A stretch of 64,000 nucleotides of DNA from Bryopsis sp. KO-2023. Taxonomy: Eukaryota; Chlorophyta; Ulvophyceae; Bryopsidales; Bryopsidaceae. Numbering within the stretch: the stretch's first letter is position 1; each line of letters begins with the position of its first letter. This document shows, in pieces, positions 1-11,000 of the stretch. Made by a program: the position numbers and the translations under genes. Where the stretch lies: NCBI GenBank assembly GCA_030272585.1, contig BSYQ01000018.1, forward strand, positions 62,001 through 126,000, written 5' to 3'. A model generated the notes under the pieces. That model saw only the letters and a list, made by a program, of their open reading frames with translations, was not told the origin of the DNA and made no database searches.

Positions 1-737
1 CCCCAACAGCAGTCATCGCAACTACTCGCAATTACGGGAGCGCAACAGACAGAAATTTAGTGGTTTTTCGAGCAAGAGCCGCCGTCTAAGGACCTGGTCG
101 CAAACCTTGCCCCGTCACGTCGCCAATATAGCTGGAGGAAACCCAAACAATCCAAAGCCAGTGCTGTCAGCATTAGGGCCCTCGCGATCACTTTCGCGAC
201 CGCTCGAGAAAGGTCCAGCCGTCGAGAGACCCGGGCCGTTGACAGGGTGGCATGGAAAAGCGGAGATCCAGAAACAATGTTGTATTTTCGAGACCTCGAA
301 ACCCGTTTCTGCAGGGAAGCAACGAAGCACGAAGCTGTCCGAACAAACGGGGGGCGTACGCGATGGGGGTTTGGTGAAGAAACCGACGGGCTGGGGGCAA
401 GACCGAGGAAGGTGCACCTCGTGGTGCAGTTCATTGAGATGTACGAGGCTGAAAACAGTGTTAAGGAGCGTGAAAGCAGGTTGAGAATAGTTAAAGTATT
501 GAGTTGTGTCCAGGAAACCCCCAGAAAATGAAAAGAAATTGTGGAAATGGATGGTGGGTTGTAACTTGATTTTTGTGGAGGTGTTTTGTGGCTGATACAG
601 GTGGTTTACTCTTTTTTGAAAGCCAGGCAAGCTCATGGGTCCAGTTGTGTTTTGTGAAGTTAGGGTCAGGATGTTTTGTTGGGGATATGTGTGTGTCATT
701 TTTGCTCCTGATTGCATGGAGATCCTTGTCTGTGCAG

Positions 738-1129
738 GTGCTGAAACGGTCCAAGAGGCACTGAAGGAAATGAAGACATGCAGAACTGAGGTCGACTCTT
801 TGGGATCTCAGCTTGCTGCCATGGAGTCAGGAAATGCCAATGAGGTATGCATGGGATCATAATTTGCTGCAAGGTTTTTATTCAGATATGCTGCAAGATC
901 ATTCCCAACCCACCCCTCAGATGAACCACAACAATAGGACATCGAACATTCAATTTGATGCATATGTGTTCACGCTATTGAATGTATTGTGTTTCCACAG
1001 GCAATACCACCAGAAGACATACGTATGGTTATGGAAGGTTTGCCTGGTTCTCCTGAGTACGTTGGGGAGTTGAGAGACAAAAAGAGAGAGAGAGAAGGAG
1101 GTTCCATGAAGGATGCCATCAAGACATGA
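738..1129 (+). CDS. C-terminal two exons of an unidentified coiled-coil protein
   Basis: Two exons can be read: 738-844 after a TGTGCAG acceptor and ending at a GTATGC donor, and 1001-1129 after TTTCCACAG, ending in TGA. The junction is phase 0 and both frames stay open. The first exon encodes about 35 residues that look like an amphipathic helix or coiled coil (ETVQEALKEMKTC...). The second begins AIPPEDIRMVMEGLPGS and ends in a highly charged Lys/Arg/Glu tail. The first exon needs an upstream exon ending in phase 1. A charged ORF near 430-480 lies in a plausible place, but no donor there gives a matching phase, so the 5' part is unresolved. No family is recognised. An alternative is a decayed gene fragment. 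Confidence 0.45.
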
Positions 1130-1374
1130 TTCCAAACACAAAGGACCATGTTACCATCCCACAGAAACTATTCTAGACTTTGGGAGATTCTACAACAGTT
1201 TGTGTATGTTTTTAGAAGCTCCAAGGACAATGGAAATTAGAGGGGCTCATTGGGTTTTTATTCAACAAACTTGACACAACCTAGTGGACATAAATTGTAG
1301 TTATGAATGCTGATGTAAAACAAATGATTTCACACAAAAACCATCCCTGTACACGGTAGCATCACCCCCTTATG

Positions 1375-1686
1375 TGCAGCCTTCATTCACCCCCGCACGG
1401 GCCTGTACCCGTTTTGGCCCATTCTGTGCGGCCTTCATCCACCCCCGCACGGGCCTGTACCCGTTTTGGCCCATTCTGTGCGGCCTTCATCCACCCCCGC
1501 ACGGGCCTGTACCCGTTTTGGCCCATTCTGTGCGGCCTTCATTCACCCCCGCACGGGCCTGTACCCGTTTTGGCCCATTCTGTGCGGCCTTCATCCACCC
1601 CCGCACGGGCCTGTACCCGTTTTGGCCCATTCTGTGCGGCCTTCATTCACCCCCGCACGGGCCTGCACCCGTTTTGGCCCATTCTG
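1375..1686. repeat. Six tandem copies of a 52-bp repeat
   Basis: Six consecutive 52-bp units start at about 1375, 1427, 1479, 1531, 1583 and 1635, differing by only a few substitutions. Each contains CCCGCACGGGCC and GTTTTGGCCCATT. The unit resembles the segment around 1750-1800 of the adjacent inverted-repeat arm (GTTTTGGCCCGTT followed by CCCCGCAC), so the array probably arose by expansion of part of that arm. The unit length is not a multiple of three, so the array is open in all three forward frames. Those ORFs are artefacts. Confidence 0.9.
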
Positions 1687-2168
1687 TGCGGCGTTATCCA
1701 ACATCCCCGCGCAGACCCCTGTTCACCACGCACAAACTGAAAAAAGACACGTACCTGTTTTGGCCCGTTTTGTGCGGCACTTTTTCATCCCCGCACAGCC
1801 GCTGACGACTTTGCCACATTCGAACCCCGCACAGGAAAACAAAAACCCCGCACAGTGTGCGGCTCTTTAGTTCCTGAAACCCCCCGCAGAGGAGAACCCC
1901 GCACACACAAATGTAACCCCGCACAGTGTGCGGGGTTTAGGATCCTGAAGACCCCGCACAGGAGAACCCCGCACAGACAAATATAACCCCGCACACTGTG
2001 CGGGGTTTTTGTTTTCCTGTGCGGAGTTCGAATGTGGCAAAGTCGTCAGCGGCTGTGCGGGGATGAAAAAGTGCCGCACAAAACGGGCCAAAACAGGTAC
2101 GTGTCTTTTTTCAGTTTGTGCGTGGTGAACAGGGGTCTGCGCGGGGATGTTGGATAACGCCGCACAGA
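1683..2168. repeat. Foldback-type inverted repeat, 180-bp arms
   Basis: The left arm 1683-1862 is the reverse complement of the right arm 1989-2168. I found one mismatch (CGGGGTTCGAA against CGGAGTTCGAA). The 126-bp spacer is dense in CCCCGCAC and holds a further perfect palindrome, CCCCGCACAGTGTGCGGGG, near 1918; a similar palindrome spans the spacer/right-arm edge near 1987. An RNA copy would fold into a very long hairpin. It resembles a foldback element or a hairpin-RNA locus. No coding capacity or target-site duplication is obvious. Confidence 0.9.
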
Positions 2169-2495
2169 GCGCTTTTTCCTATAGTGATTGTTGATGGCAT
2201 TTAAAGAAAGGATTGATTCTGCAGTTTTGACTTCAAACGAACAACCCTGGGTACGTCCTTGAATGATCAATATTCAAAAAAAAAAAAACAATCTTCCACT
2301 ATCCAACAGATAACTACGATACTTTCTATCTAGGAACGTTCAAATCAGTCGATCATTGTGTAAAGATTTCTGGAGGAGGGGGTTGTGTTGTTGAGTGGGT
2401 GCTTTGCTGAAAGTTTTTTTTCTGTTGCAGAGGTATGTTTTGAGTGAACTCCGCCTTTTCCTTTGATCCATATTGCTCCCGCTGCTCACTTACAG

Positions 2496-2621
2496 CGAAC
2501 AGGTGGAGTGGTTCCAAAAATACCAATGGAAGAGGCCGCCGGAGCTTTGGGATGGTCATTGACGGAGGAAGAATTGAAAATCCTGGACGAAATTAGTGAG
2601 AATATACTATCAAAGAAGTGA
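2496..2621 (+). CDS. Last exon of an aldo/keto-reductase-like protein (orphan or partial)
   Basis: After an acceptor at TTACAG (2495; an alternative ends at 2502) the frame reads GGVVPKIPMEEAAGALGW, then SLTEEELKILDEISENI, ending in TGA at 2619-2621. Aldo/keto reductases end in a similar cofactor-binding helix, with an isoleucine-proline or valine-proline segment, an A/G-GALGW stretch and a helix like LTEEEV..LD. Only this end is visible. The (beta/alpha)8 barrel and the catalytic Tyr/Lys/His/Asp are not upstream in the window, and an unrelated terminal exon and a repeat lie between here and the window start. It may be a gene fragment or the end of a gene with a very long intron. Confidence 0.45.
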   Translation, partial: RTGGVVPKIPMEEAAGALGWSLTEEELKILDEISENILSKK

Positions 2622-3229
2622 AGTAAACAGCTGCTTACATTTAATCAAAGTACCTTCGTTCTTTTAACCACCACCATGTTTGATCTATCCCATGTTCTGA
2701 TCCTATAAGATGACTCCGTCTAATCAATCACGAGCTACCTTCCCATCAATTCTGACAATACCACAAAACCAAGGGGCACCCTACGAGAGCTGATGATGGT
2801 GGCCACCAATGCCAGCCATGTCTGGAGTGTGGCCCCCAATTTTGAGATGCTTCAACTTGTTTTCAGCAATCTGAAACAAGCTGGAACGATCGAGGGGATG
2901 GTTGACAGTAGGTACTGCAGCTATACCTTTTTTTCCATATAGAACATACTGGACTCACACATCCACCGGGACAGCAAAGGAGGCAGTAATCCCAATTCAT
3001 CATTGATTATTTGATTGATTTACCCCCCCCCCCCAAAAAAAAACAACAGCGTCAATGCAATGTATCAAAATAACGAAAGAGAGATTATTCGTTCTCACTC
3101 AGGCCATCCATCTGTTGCACGTTGCTCAGGTGCCCAGGACAGTACGAACCACTCCAACCACTCTTGCAGAAAATGCAAAGGGGAGGACAAGAAACAGGAA
3201 AGGTCCAAACAGCTGGGACGACCATGAAG
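2622..3229. other. Intergenic stretch with a possible exon
   Basis: No complete gene is seen. About 2780-2905 on the plus strand has one open, protein-like frame (ELMMVATNASHVWSVAPNFE, then EMLQLVFSNLKQAGTIEGMVD), which may be an exon or a degraded fragment of an unrecognised gene. A C-run followed directly by an A-run lies near 3023-3043. Confidence 0.3.
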
Positions 3230-3317
3230 GGGTCGGAGGGGGATTCGAACCCCCGATTTTCGCGATAGTAGGAGATCCTCGAATGCGACGTCTTGACCAG
3301 GCTAGACCACCCGACCC
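3230..3317 (-). tRNA. Intron-containing tRNA or tRNA-like gene, identity uncertain
   Basis: Read on the minus strand, the 88-nt segment has a perfect 7-bp acceptor stem (GGGTCGG with CCGACCC), a 4-bp D stem (GTCT/AGAC) around a loop with GG, and a perfect 5-bp T stem (GGGGG/CCCCC) closing TTCGAAT. The box B sequence GGTTCGAATCC is exact. The anticodon arm (TCGC/GCGA) encloses about 21 nt, too many for a 7-nt loop, so a 13-14-nt intron is likely. Depending on the stem register the anticodon reads TCG (Arg) or CGA (Ser, but there is no long variable arm). A stem mismatch and the lack of a T4 terminator just downstream leave a tRNA-derived pseudogene possible. Confidence 0.55.
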
Positions 3318-3791
3318 GATCACTTCAAGTCCCCCAAAAAATAAATCCCTAAAGAAAAATAGCAACGTTCACCGTGGAATCAGCGTGCACGCCCGTTCTA
3401 GACCACTTGTTCATGAAAACCATTCACTTCATCAACCCTGTTCTTTTTTCTTCTTTTTCAAAAAAACCTGGAAAAAAACAATCAATCGATTACAGCAAAA
3501 AGAGGCCATCACCCCCCATAATGCCGGAAAAAAACAACGCCCCTCGCCATTTCTTTCATATTTTTTACCACTATGGAGTATCCTCCAGCCCTGGCTCTCT
3601 TTTCGAAGTCGACTCCTGGCTATCCCTGATTTGGGGTAAACAGAATATTCCCCTCGGACACCACCAAAATCCACCTGGCGGCGGTGAGGGCGACGTTGGG
3701 CGTCAAAAAAAGCTAGTCATCGGTACAAACAATTACGATCCGCACCACCTGTCCTCGGCGATGGCACCCGTCAGACGTCCTTGCGGCACCC

Positions 3792-3798
3792 TATAAAG
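3792..3798 (+). promoter_or_regulatory. TATA box of the small secreted-protein gene
   Basis: TATAAAG lies 127 bp upstream of the preferred ATG at 3919. A start site about 30 bp downstream would fall near 3822. An in-frame ATG at 3823 would then sit at the very 5' end of the transcript, which is one reason to prefer the ATG at 3919. Confidence 0.55.
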
Positions 3799-3918
3799 AT
3801 CAGTGTTGGATGCTGTTGAATCATGAAAATAGCTCGTTGCATCTGCAGGCACCATCGACCGCTTTTCACCGCAGCGCGTTTGTTCAGGAATCTAAACTTG
3901 AGAAGGACTGCTAGACCA

Positions 3919-4657
3919 ATGGCTCATCAAAAGATCCTGGCCCTTCTGCTTCTGGCGGTATTGGTTGTCGCCGTCGTTGGTGATGTTTCCGAGCGAAAGC
4001 CTCTGACCAGAGGTAGGTTTGATTCGTTTATTACGTTTTGTTTTGACGATGCCTCCCTTTTGATATTTGGCGGTGATCAAGCTCCGTGAAAAGACTCTTC
4101 AAAGAAAGGCTATCGATTTCGCTCAGGCACGTTTGGATCCAATATTGGTTGGTTGGGTAGACCAGCAGTTTCTGATGCTGAGGTTTTTGGGAGCGAGTGG
4201 CGGTTGATTGCAAACTGATGAGTTCGCAATGATCGTTTTGCTGTCTTGAACGCTGAGCTGGGTTTAAAGCTTGTGTTACTTTCACGACTTTCACTGATAT
4301 TTGAAAGAGCATTGCAAGCTATCGGGTTTCAGTTTTCTCGATCGACTGCGCACGGTCCTCAGGTTTCTAAAATTCCTTTTGTTTTGGGAAGACTTTCAGC
4401 CCCCAACGCACGTGATCAGCATCGTGGTGCCTGCCTGGTGTTTTTTTGTGTTTATCGAGTGAGGGAGTCTCAGTCCAGCGTTTCTTACTTCGTTTTTTTT
4501 TTTTTGCCTAGGAGGCCGCAAAGCTCTACAGGTTTTGTTGGACGATGTTTCGTCCGGCGACGATGTCCAGATGGTCGACCACGGAGGTTGGGATGACGAC
4601 GACGGCTGGGGCGGATGGGGCGGCTGGGATGACGATGGCTGGGGCGACGACAAGTAG
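3919..4657 (+). CDS. Small secreted Trp/Asp/Gly-rich protein, two exons
   Basis: Exon 1 is 3919-4012, followed by a GTAGGT donor. Exon 2 is 4512-4657, after TTTTTGCCTAG, ending AAGTAG. The intron is phase 1. The product is 79 residues. Residues 1-21 form a classic signal peptide (MAHQKILALLLLAVLVVAVV, then G), then a short Arg/Lys-rich propeptide ends in RKALQ at residues 34-38. A mature acidic part follows. The last 25 residues alternate GW with runs of Asp (GGWDDDDGWGGWGGWDDDGW) and end in DDK. No family is recognised. The composition suggests a wall or matrix peptide, or an acidic peptide that binds cations or aromatics; that is inference. The start at 3919 gives a clean signal peptide; the in-frame ATG at 3823 would put 32 basic residues before it. 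Confidence 0.75.
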
Positions 4658-4786
4658 AGCAGCTCCTATCCTGCTGTTGGGCTGTTGAGACAGCCGCTTG
4701 TATCCAGCGTTTGCTTTTTTCCCCAAGCGCAGTGTCCAGTGGTTTGGATTGTTGAACTCAGCGTTGCTTTGCTTTTTTTTGGTCTG

Positions 4787-4792
4787 AATAAA
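4787..4792 (+). terminator. Polyadenylation signal AATAAA
   Basis: AATAAA lies 130 bp after the stop codon of the small secreted-protein gene and is followed by a T-rich stretch. It probably directs 3' processing of that transcript. Confidence 0.55.
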
Positions 4793-7700
4793 CACCGAAA
4801 ATATTTTTATTTGTGTTTTTTTGTTGTGTTTCCGAATGAAAAGGAAGAACTGGCAAAACACCGAACTCAAACTCTTGGAACTCTTTGAAAGAATAGATCT
4901 GTGCAAACATATAATATTAGGTAAGATTGGTTAAGAGAGGTATATATGGAGCTTGTTGGCAAGCCTTAAGGCTATTTTTGTTTCTCGCCGATATATTGGA
5001 ATCTTGTTGTTAGGTTATATTTGTGAGGGGTGTGCTGCCTGCAGGGTGTTTTTTGTCCCTCGTTGATAAGTAATGATTAGGCTATTTAGGTTTACGATGC
5101 TTCTGTGTTGATCTGGATCAACTTGTTCGATGGGTTTGGAAAGATATTTCAGAAGGTGGTATATTGTTTTTAAAAGAAATTGCATTCATATGTTCGTGTC
5201 TGTACCTGTGCTGCCTCTGATTACGTGTCCTTATCAAAAAAAAAATAAAATTGAAACGGTATAGGCAAATCAGGTTCCCAATGATTTCTCTGACCCTTGT
5301 GTTGCGGCCTGGTATCAAAATGAAGCCAAGAGAGTTTCCTTGTGTTGAAACTTGCTTGGAACATTGAATTTTCAAGACTTTGTTCGAAGATGGATAAGGA
5401 GCAAAAAGAGTTTCCTGTTTAAGAAACCGGTTGCTGAAATCTTTGAAACAAGCTTTCAACCGCCGCCTGCAGTTTCCTGATCGAGAAACCGGTTGCTGAA
5501 ATCTTTGAAACAATCTTTCAACCGCCACCACAGTTGGTGACGCGGGGTCACCAGACCCGTCCGCGAGACATCCGAGTGTAGAGGCCAGAGGCCTGTGATG
5601 CATGGATCCGAGAGTTTGCTTTTTTGGAGCGTTCCCCCGACGCTTTTTCTTTTGATTTTTTCTTTTGTGGAACCTTCGCGTGTAATCTTTTGTATATCTT
5701 TTTGTATCTATATTTTTTCTTCTTCCCATCTCCCACAATTTCCTAAATCTTGTACGGCTGCTATTTACAGGTTTTCAACACCACTCGTAAAAAACCCAAC
5801 GAACTCGAGTCCCAACCCACACAAAAGGAAACGGAATTCAAATTTCAACGAACAGATCAACAAACAGTTTATTATTCATCCCCTCACGATCAAACTAGAC
5901 GAGAAAACCGACGTGAAATCATGTCGTGGAGGAAAAAAAATCCAACGAGGGACACCCCTGCGCCAGAACCTTGATCTCGTGGTCAAATATAACGCCAACC
6001 CCACCGAGCAACCCCCGCCGGAAAACGGCCGATAGTAGCAGTAGAAGTGGCGCGCCGAACGGGAAGAAGCGAAGGCTGGCGATCAGTCTTAGATATTTCC
6101 CGGTGCGTGCAAGGAAAAGAGGCCGCACAATCCTTGGAGTTACGCTGGGCCAGCGGGGCCCCAAAAAATCACATCCAGACACTCGACGGTCGCGGTATCA
6201 GTACTTTTTTTTGGGATCGTTTTTTTGCTTACGATGTACTTGGAAATTCCCAGACAGCCCAAAAAGGCAAAACCTCCATGCAAAGGGCAGGGTAGGCGGG
6301 TTTTTCGCGTTTGGTGCGAGCCAGGGCGGAAACCACCTGCGCGGTGCTTTGCTGGGCTGAGTAGGTATATACATATATTTTGTTTGCGGACGTTAAAAGC
6401 GAAAAGGAAAAAAAAAAGGAAACACTGGAAGGCGTCGTCCGACCGTTTGAACAGAGACCCCTCCAAAGAGAAAAAAAAAAGAAAAGGAACGAAAAAGAAC
6501 CTGGACGTAAACGTCCCGTGCATTCGGGGTGCTCCCCCAGACGCAAGGATTTTTGAAAAAAGAAAGAAAGCGAAAGATAGGCACGGGCAAGAGAACGAAA
6601 CCAGGGGATTGCACAGGTTCGTCGTTTTTTCCCCCCGTTGGGCTCGGCGGTTGGAGAGCGCCTGGGTTGGTGGGTTTCTTCGACCGTGGATTTGGCGAGC
6701 GCTGGGCGTTGCCAGTCGCCATCCACACCGAGAAAAGATCTCCGAAATTTCACAGTCGCTTTTACTTTTTTTTTTCCTTCTTCGTGTGGTTGCCCTGAAG
6801 CGTGGAGCGCTGTTTGGGGTGGGGGAAATACCTTTTCGATTGCCGGCTTGGCCTGAGGCGCGGTCCGTTTGGTTGACGCCGCGCTTATCAGTAGAAGACT
6901 TTCCTTTGCACCTGGTGAGGGAGATCTGTGCGGTCGGGATTGCGACCCGAATAAGGAGAAAATTGAGTCCGTTACGCCCCTCGTGGTGGCGAGCGGAAGG
7001 AGTGATGTACCTCGTGGTGTAGGGCAGCCCGGTCGCTTCATTTTTCCATGTCGATTGCCCTGGGTTCGCCAGTTTATTGGCCTTTTGGTTTTATAGAATC
7101 GTTCGCGGACGTCGCGTTGCGCGTTCCTGAGGGGATCTTTTTGTTTTTTTTGGTTCTGATCTGCGTTTCTCGGCCGGTTTCGTTCTTTTTCGTGTCTTTC
7201 CGTTTCCTTTTTTCGCCCAACGTCGTTCTTTCGTTGCCGACGGCAAGGGTTTCGGCTCGGCGTCCGTCACTCTTTTTTTGGAGCTTTGGTATTTTTATGA
7301 TTCGTCGCGCGAAAGGTGGCGTCGAATTTCGTGTGACGGACGGAGGGGGTCGAATTTCCTTGCTATCGCATTTTGTCGGGTTTTGATTCACGTCGCGACG
7401 CCCCCTCCCCGACATTCGTCTGTTAAACGCTGGTTCTGTGCATATGGAAATAAAGAGTGAGGCTCAGTTGTTTTTTTAACCGTCAGTTGACACATTATAG
7501 AGTGGAAAAGTAACTATAGTCTTTCCAAGTGGAACAGGATTAGCAAGTTTTAGCATGGCATGTTGTGTTATGGTTTTGTTTTGTTTTTTTTCCCTCTCCC
7601 AATCCGTTAGTGGGATACTCTCCGTTTTAGTTCAGTTTTTTGTTTCATGCTTGAATCTGGTCGGAAAAAAAAAAGCTCGAAAATAGAAGAATGGGCCGCC

Positions 7701-8047
7701 TTATTTTTATTTTGTTGGATAATAATAATACTTCTTCGAAGAGTTTTTCCCCCCCCCCTCAGCATTTAACGGAGGCCGAAACTCTTTCGACCCATAGATA
7801 CTAAATCATCCACCCTTCGCTTAGCATGCAAATCCCTCACATCCCATTCTGTTCTTTCCATGCAGGCCTTTTTTTATTATCGAAATCCCCCCCCCCCCTC
7901 CTCCTCAAAAAGAAAAAAAAAACGTTAACCCGATCTTTCTTCCTGTATTTTAATCAGTGGCGGCTTTTATTTTGTTTCATCTTTATCTTTGTTTTTTTAT
8001 ATCTTTTTTGTGTGTGTGTGTGAACTTTTGCAGGGGTGTGTTGAAGG
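4793..8047. other. Intergenic region and probable leader/promoter of the 1080-residue protein gene
   Basis: No credible coding exon is seen. About 5930-7450 is more GC-rich and has long ORFs on both strands over the same bases, with no protein-like character. It is more likely promoter or 5' leader. TTTTGCAG at 8026-8033 looks like a splice acceptor just before the start codon at 8048, so the next gene probably has a noncoding first exon within this region. C-runs and T/A-runs are frequent near 7740 and 7890-7925. Confidence 0.4.
5410..5532. repeat. Two tandem copies of a ~62-bp repeat
   Basis: Two copies in direct order (about 5410-5471 and 5472-5532) share GTTTCCTG, then AGAAACCGGTTGCTGAAATC, TTTGAAACAA and CTTTCAACCGCC. 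They differ at a few positions. No function is apparent. Confidence 0.8.
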
Positions 8048-11000
8048 ATGATGCAAGCTCAAGTCGCAAGGCTCCCTAGCGCCAGGTCCAACATTCCTTC
8101 TCGGCCCGTGCCCAGCCGCCGGGAGGGCTTCGATGAGGTACCGATCCTCCCCCCAGCTCAAGATAGCAACAGTTTAGACGACCATCCAGCAAAGGCAGCC
8201 GACAGGAACCCCCAATCAGTGGGGTACCTTTCCCGCCTGAGACGCGTTACCAGTAGAATTCCAAGGCCCGGTCAATCAATGGTGGGTAAATAAATAAATA
8301 ACCAACAGGTCGATCACCCAGCTGAAAACCAAGCGAAGCAGCATCAGGGTTGGTTTTTAATTGTGTTTCGACCGGGCGAAGTAGGATAGGGTTGCTTTCT
8401 GATTGTTTTTTGGTCGGAACGGCTCCGGAGTTCGATTGGGGGCTGGATGGCACGACCATCTTGCAGTTTTAGTTGCACTGGCCTGAATTTGTTTTGCTTG
8501 TGGGTCCAGGACGAGAATGACAAATCCGAAGCACCGAACGCAGGAGATGTCAAAAACGGTGGCCATAGACTGTCTCACGGGTACTTGGAGCAGCTCTCCC
8601 CCAAGGGCATGGACCCTGGACGATTCGCTTCAATCTGCGAAAAATTCGAGGCAATGCAGCTCGACGGGTCTGTCGGTCCGGAAACCGACGCCAAGGAAGA
8701 AGGTGCTCTTAGAAAGTGTAGATCTAGCATGGGTCGACGAGGTCAAGGTGGCGGGAGGGGGGGTGGTAGAGGTCGTGGCCGGGGTGGCTCCCGAGGTCCT
8801 CTCCGGAGCCAATCAGCGAGATATGCGATGCTAGATTCGGTGGGATCCTTTACTGGGGTCAGCAGTCCAAGCAAAGGCGTGTGCAGGAAGCCGACCGGGA
8901 GGGATGGTGAGTCCAGATACGGAGCCGTCGCTGAGGCGGGGGTGTTTGGTAACATGTACGTGCTGAATGCGGACGATTCCGATGGGGGCTTGGACGAGGA
9001 TGTTGGGAGCGAGGTTCTTTCTGGAGAAGAAAGGGGCTGGTCATCTGAGATGCAGGAAGGGCGGGGGTTTGGATCCGGTGGATTGAGAAGTTGCTCAGAA
9101 TTAGATAACACCGACGACAGTGACGGGGGGATGGGCGCTGTGCGGTATAATGACGACAGTGCTAGGTACCCTCGTCCATTAGCAGATCGACAATGGAAAG
9201 AAAGGGTCGAGAGGGAGGCGGCGGCTGTGACTGTGACTGCAACTGCTCGGGAGGACCCCGATCCGGAGGCCTGCACCAGGGAAGTTCACGTGACTTCGCC
9301 AGTTACCCCGGTTTTGGAGGACAGGCTGGTTTCCGTGGAAGAGGTCGATGGAGAGAACTCCTGCAGGGATGCGTCGTTGGAGTGCGAGGATGCTTGTGAA
9401 AATGGTTCAATAATGGGGGTGCCCAGTGATTCGCATGCCAGTGATTCCAACCAGGCGGCAGACTCATCCGAAAGCCATCCCAAAGGGGATGCACTCGGAG
9501 GAGGGCGTGATCAGGATCGTGGTTACCAAAATTCTGAAGGACTATGGCACAACGAAAAAGCAATGATGGAATTGGGGGAGGAGGAGGAGGAGGAGCGGGG
9601 CAGCGAACAACAAGGCGACCACCTCCGCTCGAGCATATCTAGCACGGTGGCGGCTGTGGATGAGCTGAGGGAGCAACTGACGGCTGGTGCCGGCATGGCC
9701 TACCGATCCAACCCTGAACCTCGAATCCTCGAAGGAAGGAGTGAGAAGAGTGACGAGGAGGAGGAGGGGGGAAGGGAGGGAGAGGCCATCCCGGGGGTTC
9801 GCAGGTCGAACTCGAAGGGGCAGCAGAACGGCTCGTTCGACTCCATGTGGTCTGTGGATTTTCCAGATCCGGAAAATCCGGCAGGGATCATTTCCCCAGC
9901 AAGCGATTTCGTGGAGGTTTTCAACTCCTATGGGTACAGCGAGGACATGCCGTCTTCCCTGTTCACCAGGGATGCGATGGATTCGGTGGGTATCGACAAA
10001 GCTTGGGACCATCTGTTTCCTAGACAGTCGACACGGCCGCCCACGACGGAGCCTGTGGAGGAGGCCTCCTCCGACAATCGAAGTCGATCCGCCGAATCTC
10101 GGGACGATACCTATCTGGAGCTGGAATGCTGCCTCGGTCATGAAATATCGGAAAGATTCCCACAAGTACGTACAATGTCCTACGGCATTGGGTGGTTGAA
10201 CTGCCATGCCACAGTGACACTTTTCCAAACCTGAAATGGAATCAGGGGGCTGGCCTGATTTTATGGCCATTTTACTCCTCTTTTTCTGGACATTTTCAAG
10301 TAGCCTTGCGATTATCTGTTTCACTCTTTTTTTTTCCCGACGACGTTTTTGCCGTTCCAACAAAAGGATGCCATATTTTTCAAAAATGGAAAAAAAAGTT
10401 GGAAAGGCAGGTGAGAAATTACGGTGATTGTTTCTGTTGAGAACCTGGCACCTTTTTTTTTCTTCTTAAATCCTTTGTTTTCCCCTCTTTTCCCCGTCCA
10501 GGGTCTTAGTCATCAAATGCTGTATCTGGGATCTGCACCCGAGTTCACTTGCCTGGACGATGTTGCTCTGGAAAGTGCCATGGGCAGCATGAGCCAAGCG
10601 AAGGCATGGACGACAGAGTGCGACCGGACGGTGTTTGACCAAGGAGAGGCGTTCGTTCACGAAGAGGAGTGCCAAGCGTCTTGCAGCACACCCGATTCAG
10701 AAAGCACCTACTGCAGCGCTGTGAGCACCAGCTCCAGGGAAAATGAAAAGTGAGTGCGCGTGCCATTTTATATAACTTTTTTAAATCTATCTATCTATTT
10801 TTTTATTTTTATTTTTGGCGGCTACAGTTTTGAAAAATGAAAACGAAAGTAATATATATATATACATAAGATATGTATGTATCCTGAATGTATGGATGGG
10901 TACGTCATTGTAAAAAACATGTCGGTGTGTTTTTTTTTAAAGGAGATTTGGAGATCCGCTTCCCTTTCTGGACCCTGTGTTTCAGTCCATGCGGTCAGAG

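Noticed and set aside
1372..1870. ORFs of 122-143 residues over the 52-bp array
   Set aside because: All three forward frames are open because the unit length is not a multiple of three, so they are repeat translations.
1375..2168. CRISPR-like array
   Set aside because: The repeats are directly adjacent without unique spacers, and the context is eukaryotic.
5118..5738. 206-residue minus-strand ORF
   Set aside because: It is Lys/Arg-rich and runs through a tandem repeat, with no domain or splice context; taken as chance.
6225..7041. Two overlapping ORFs of 265 (plus) and 270 (minus) residues
   Set aside because: They cover the same GC-rich bases on opposite strands, have homopolymer-derived Lys/Phe runs, and show no domain, signal or splice logic. 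More likely leader or promoter sequence of the gene at 8048.
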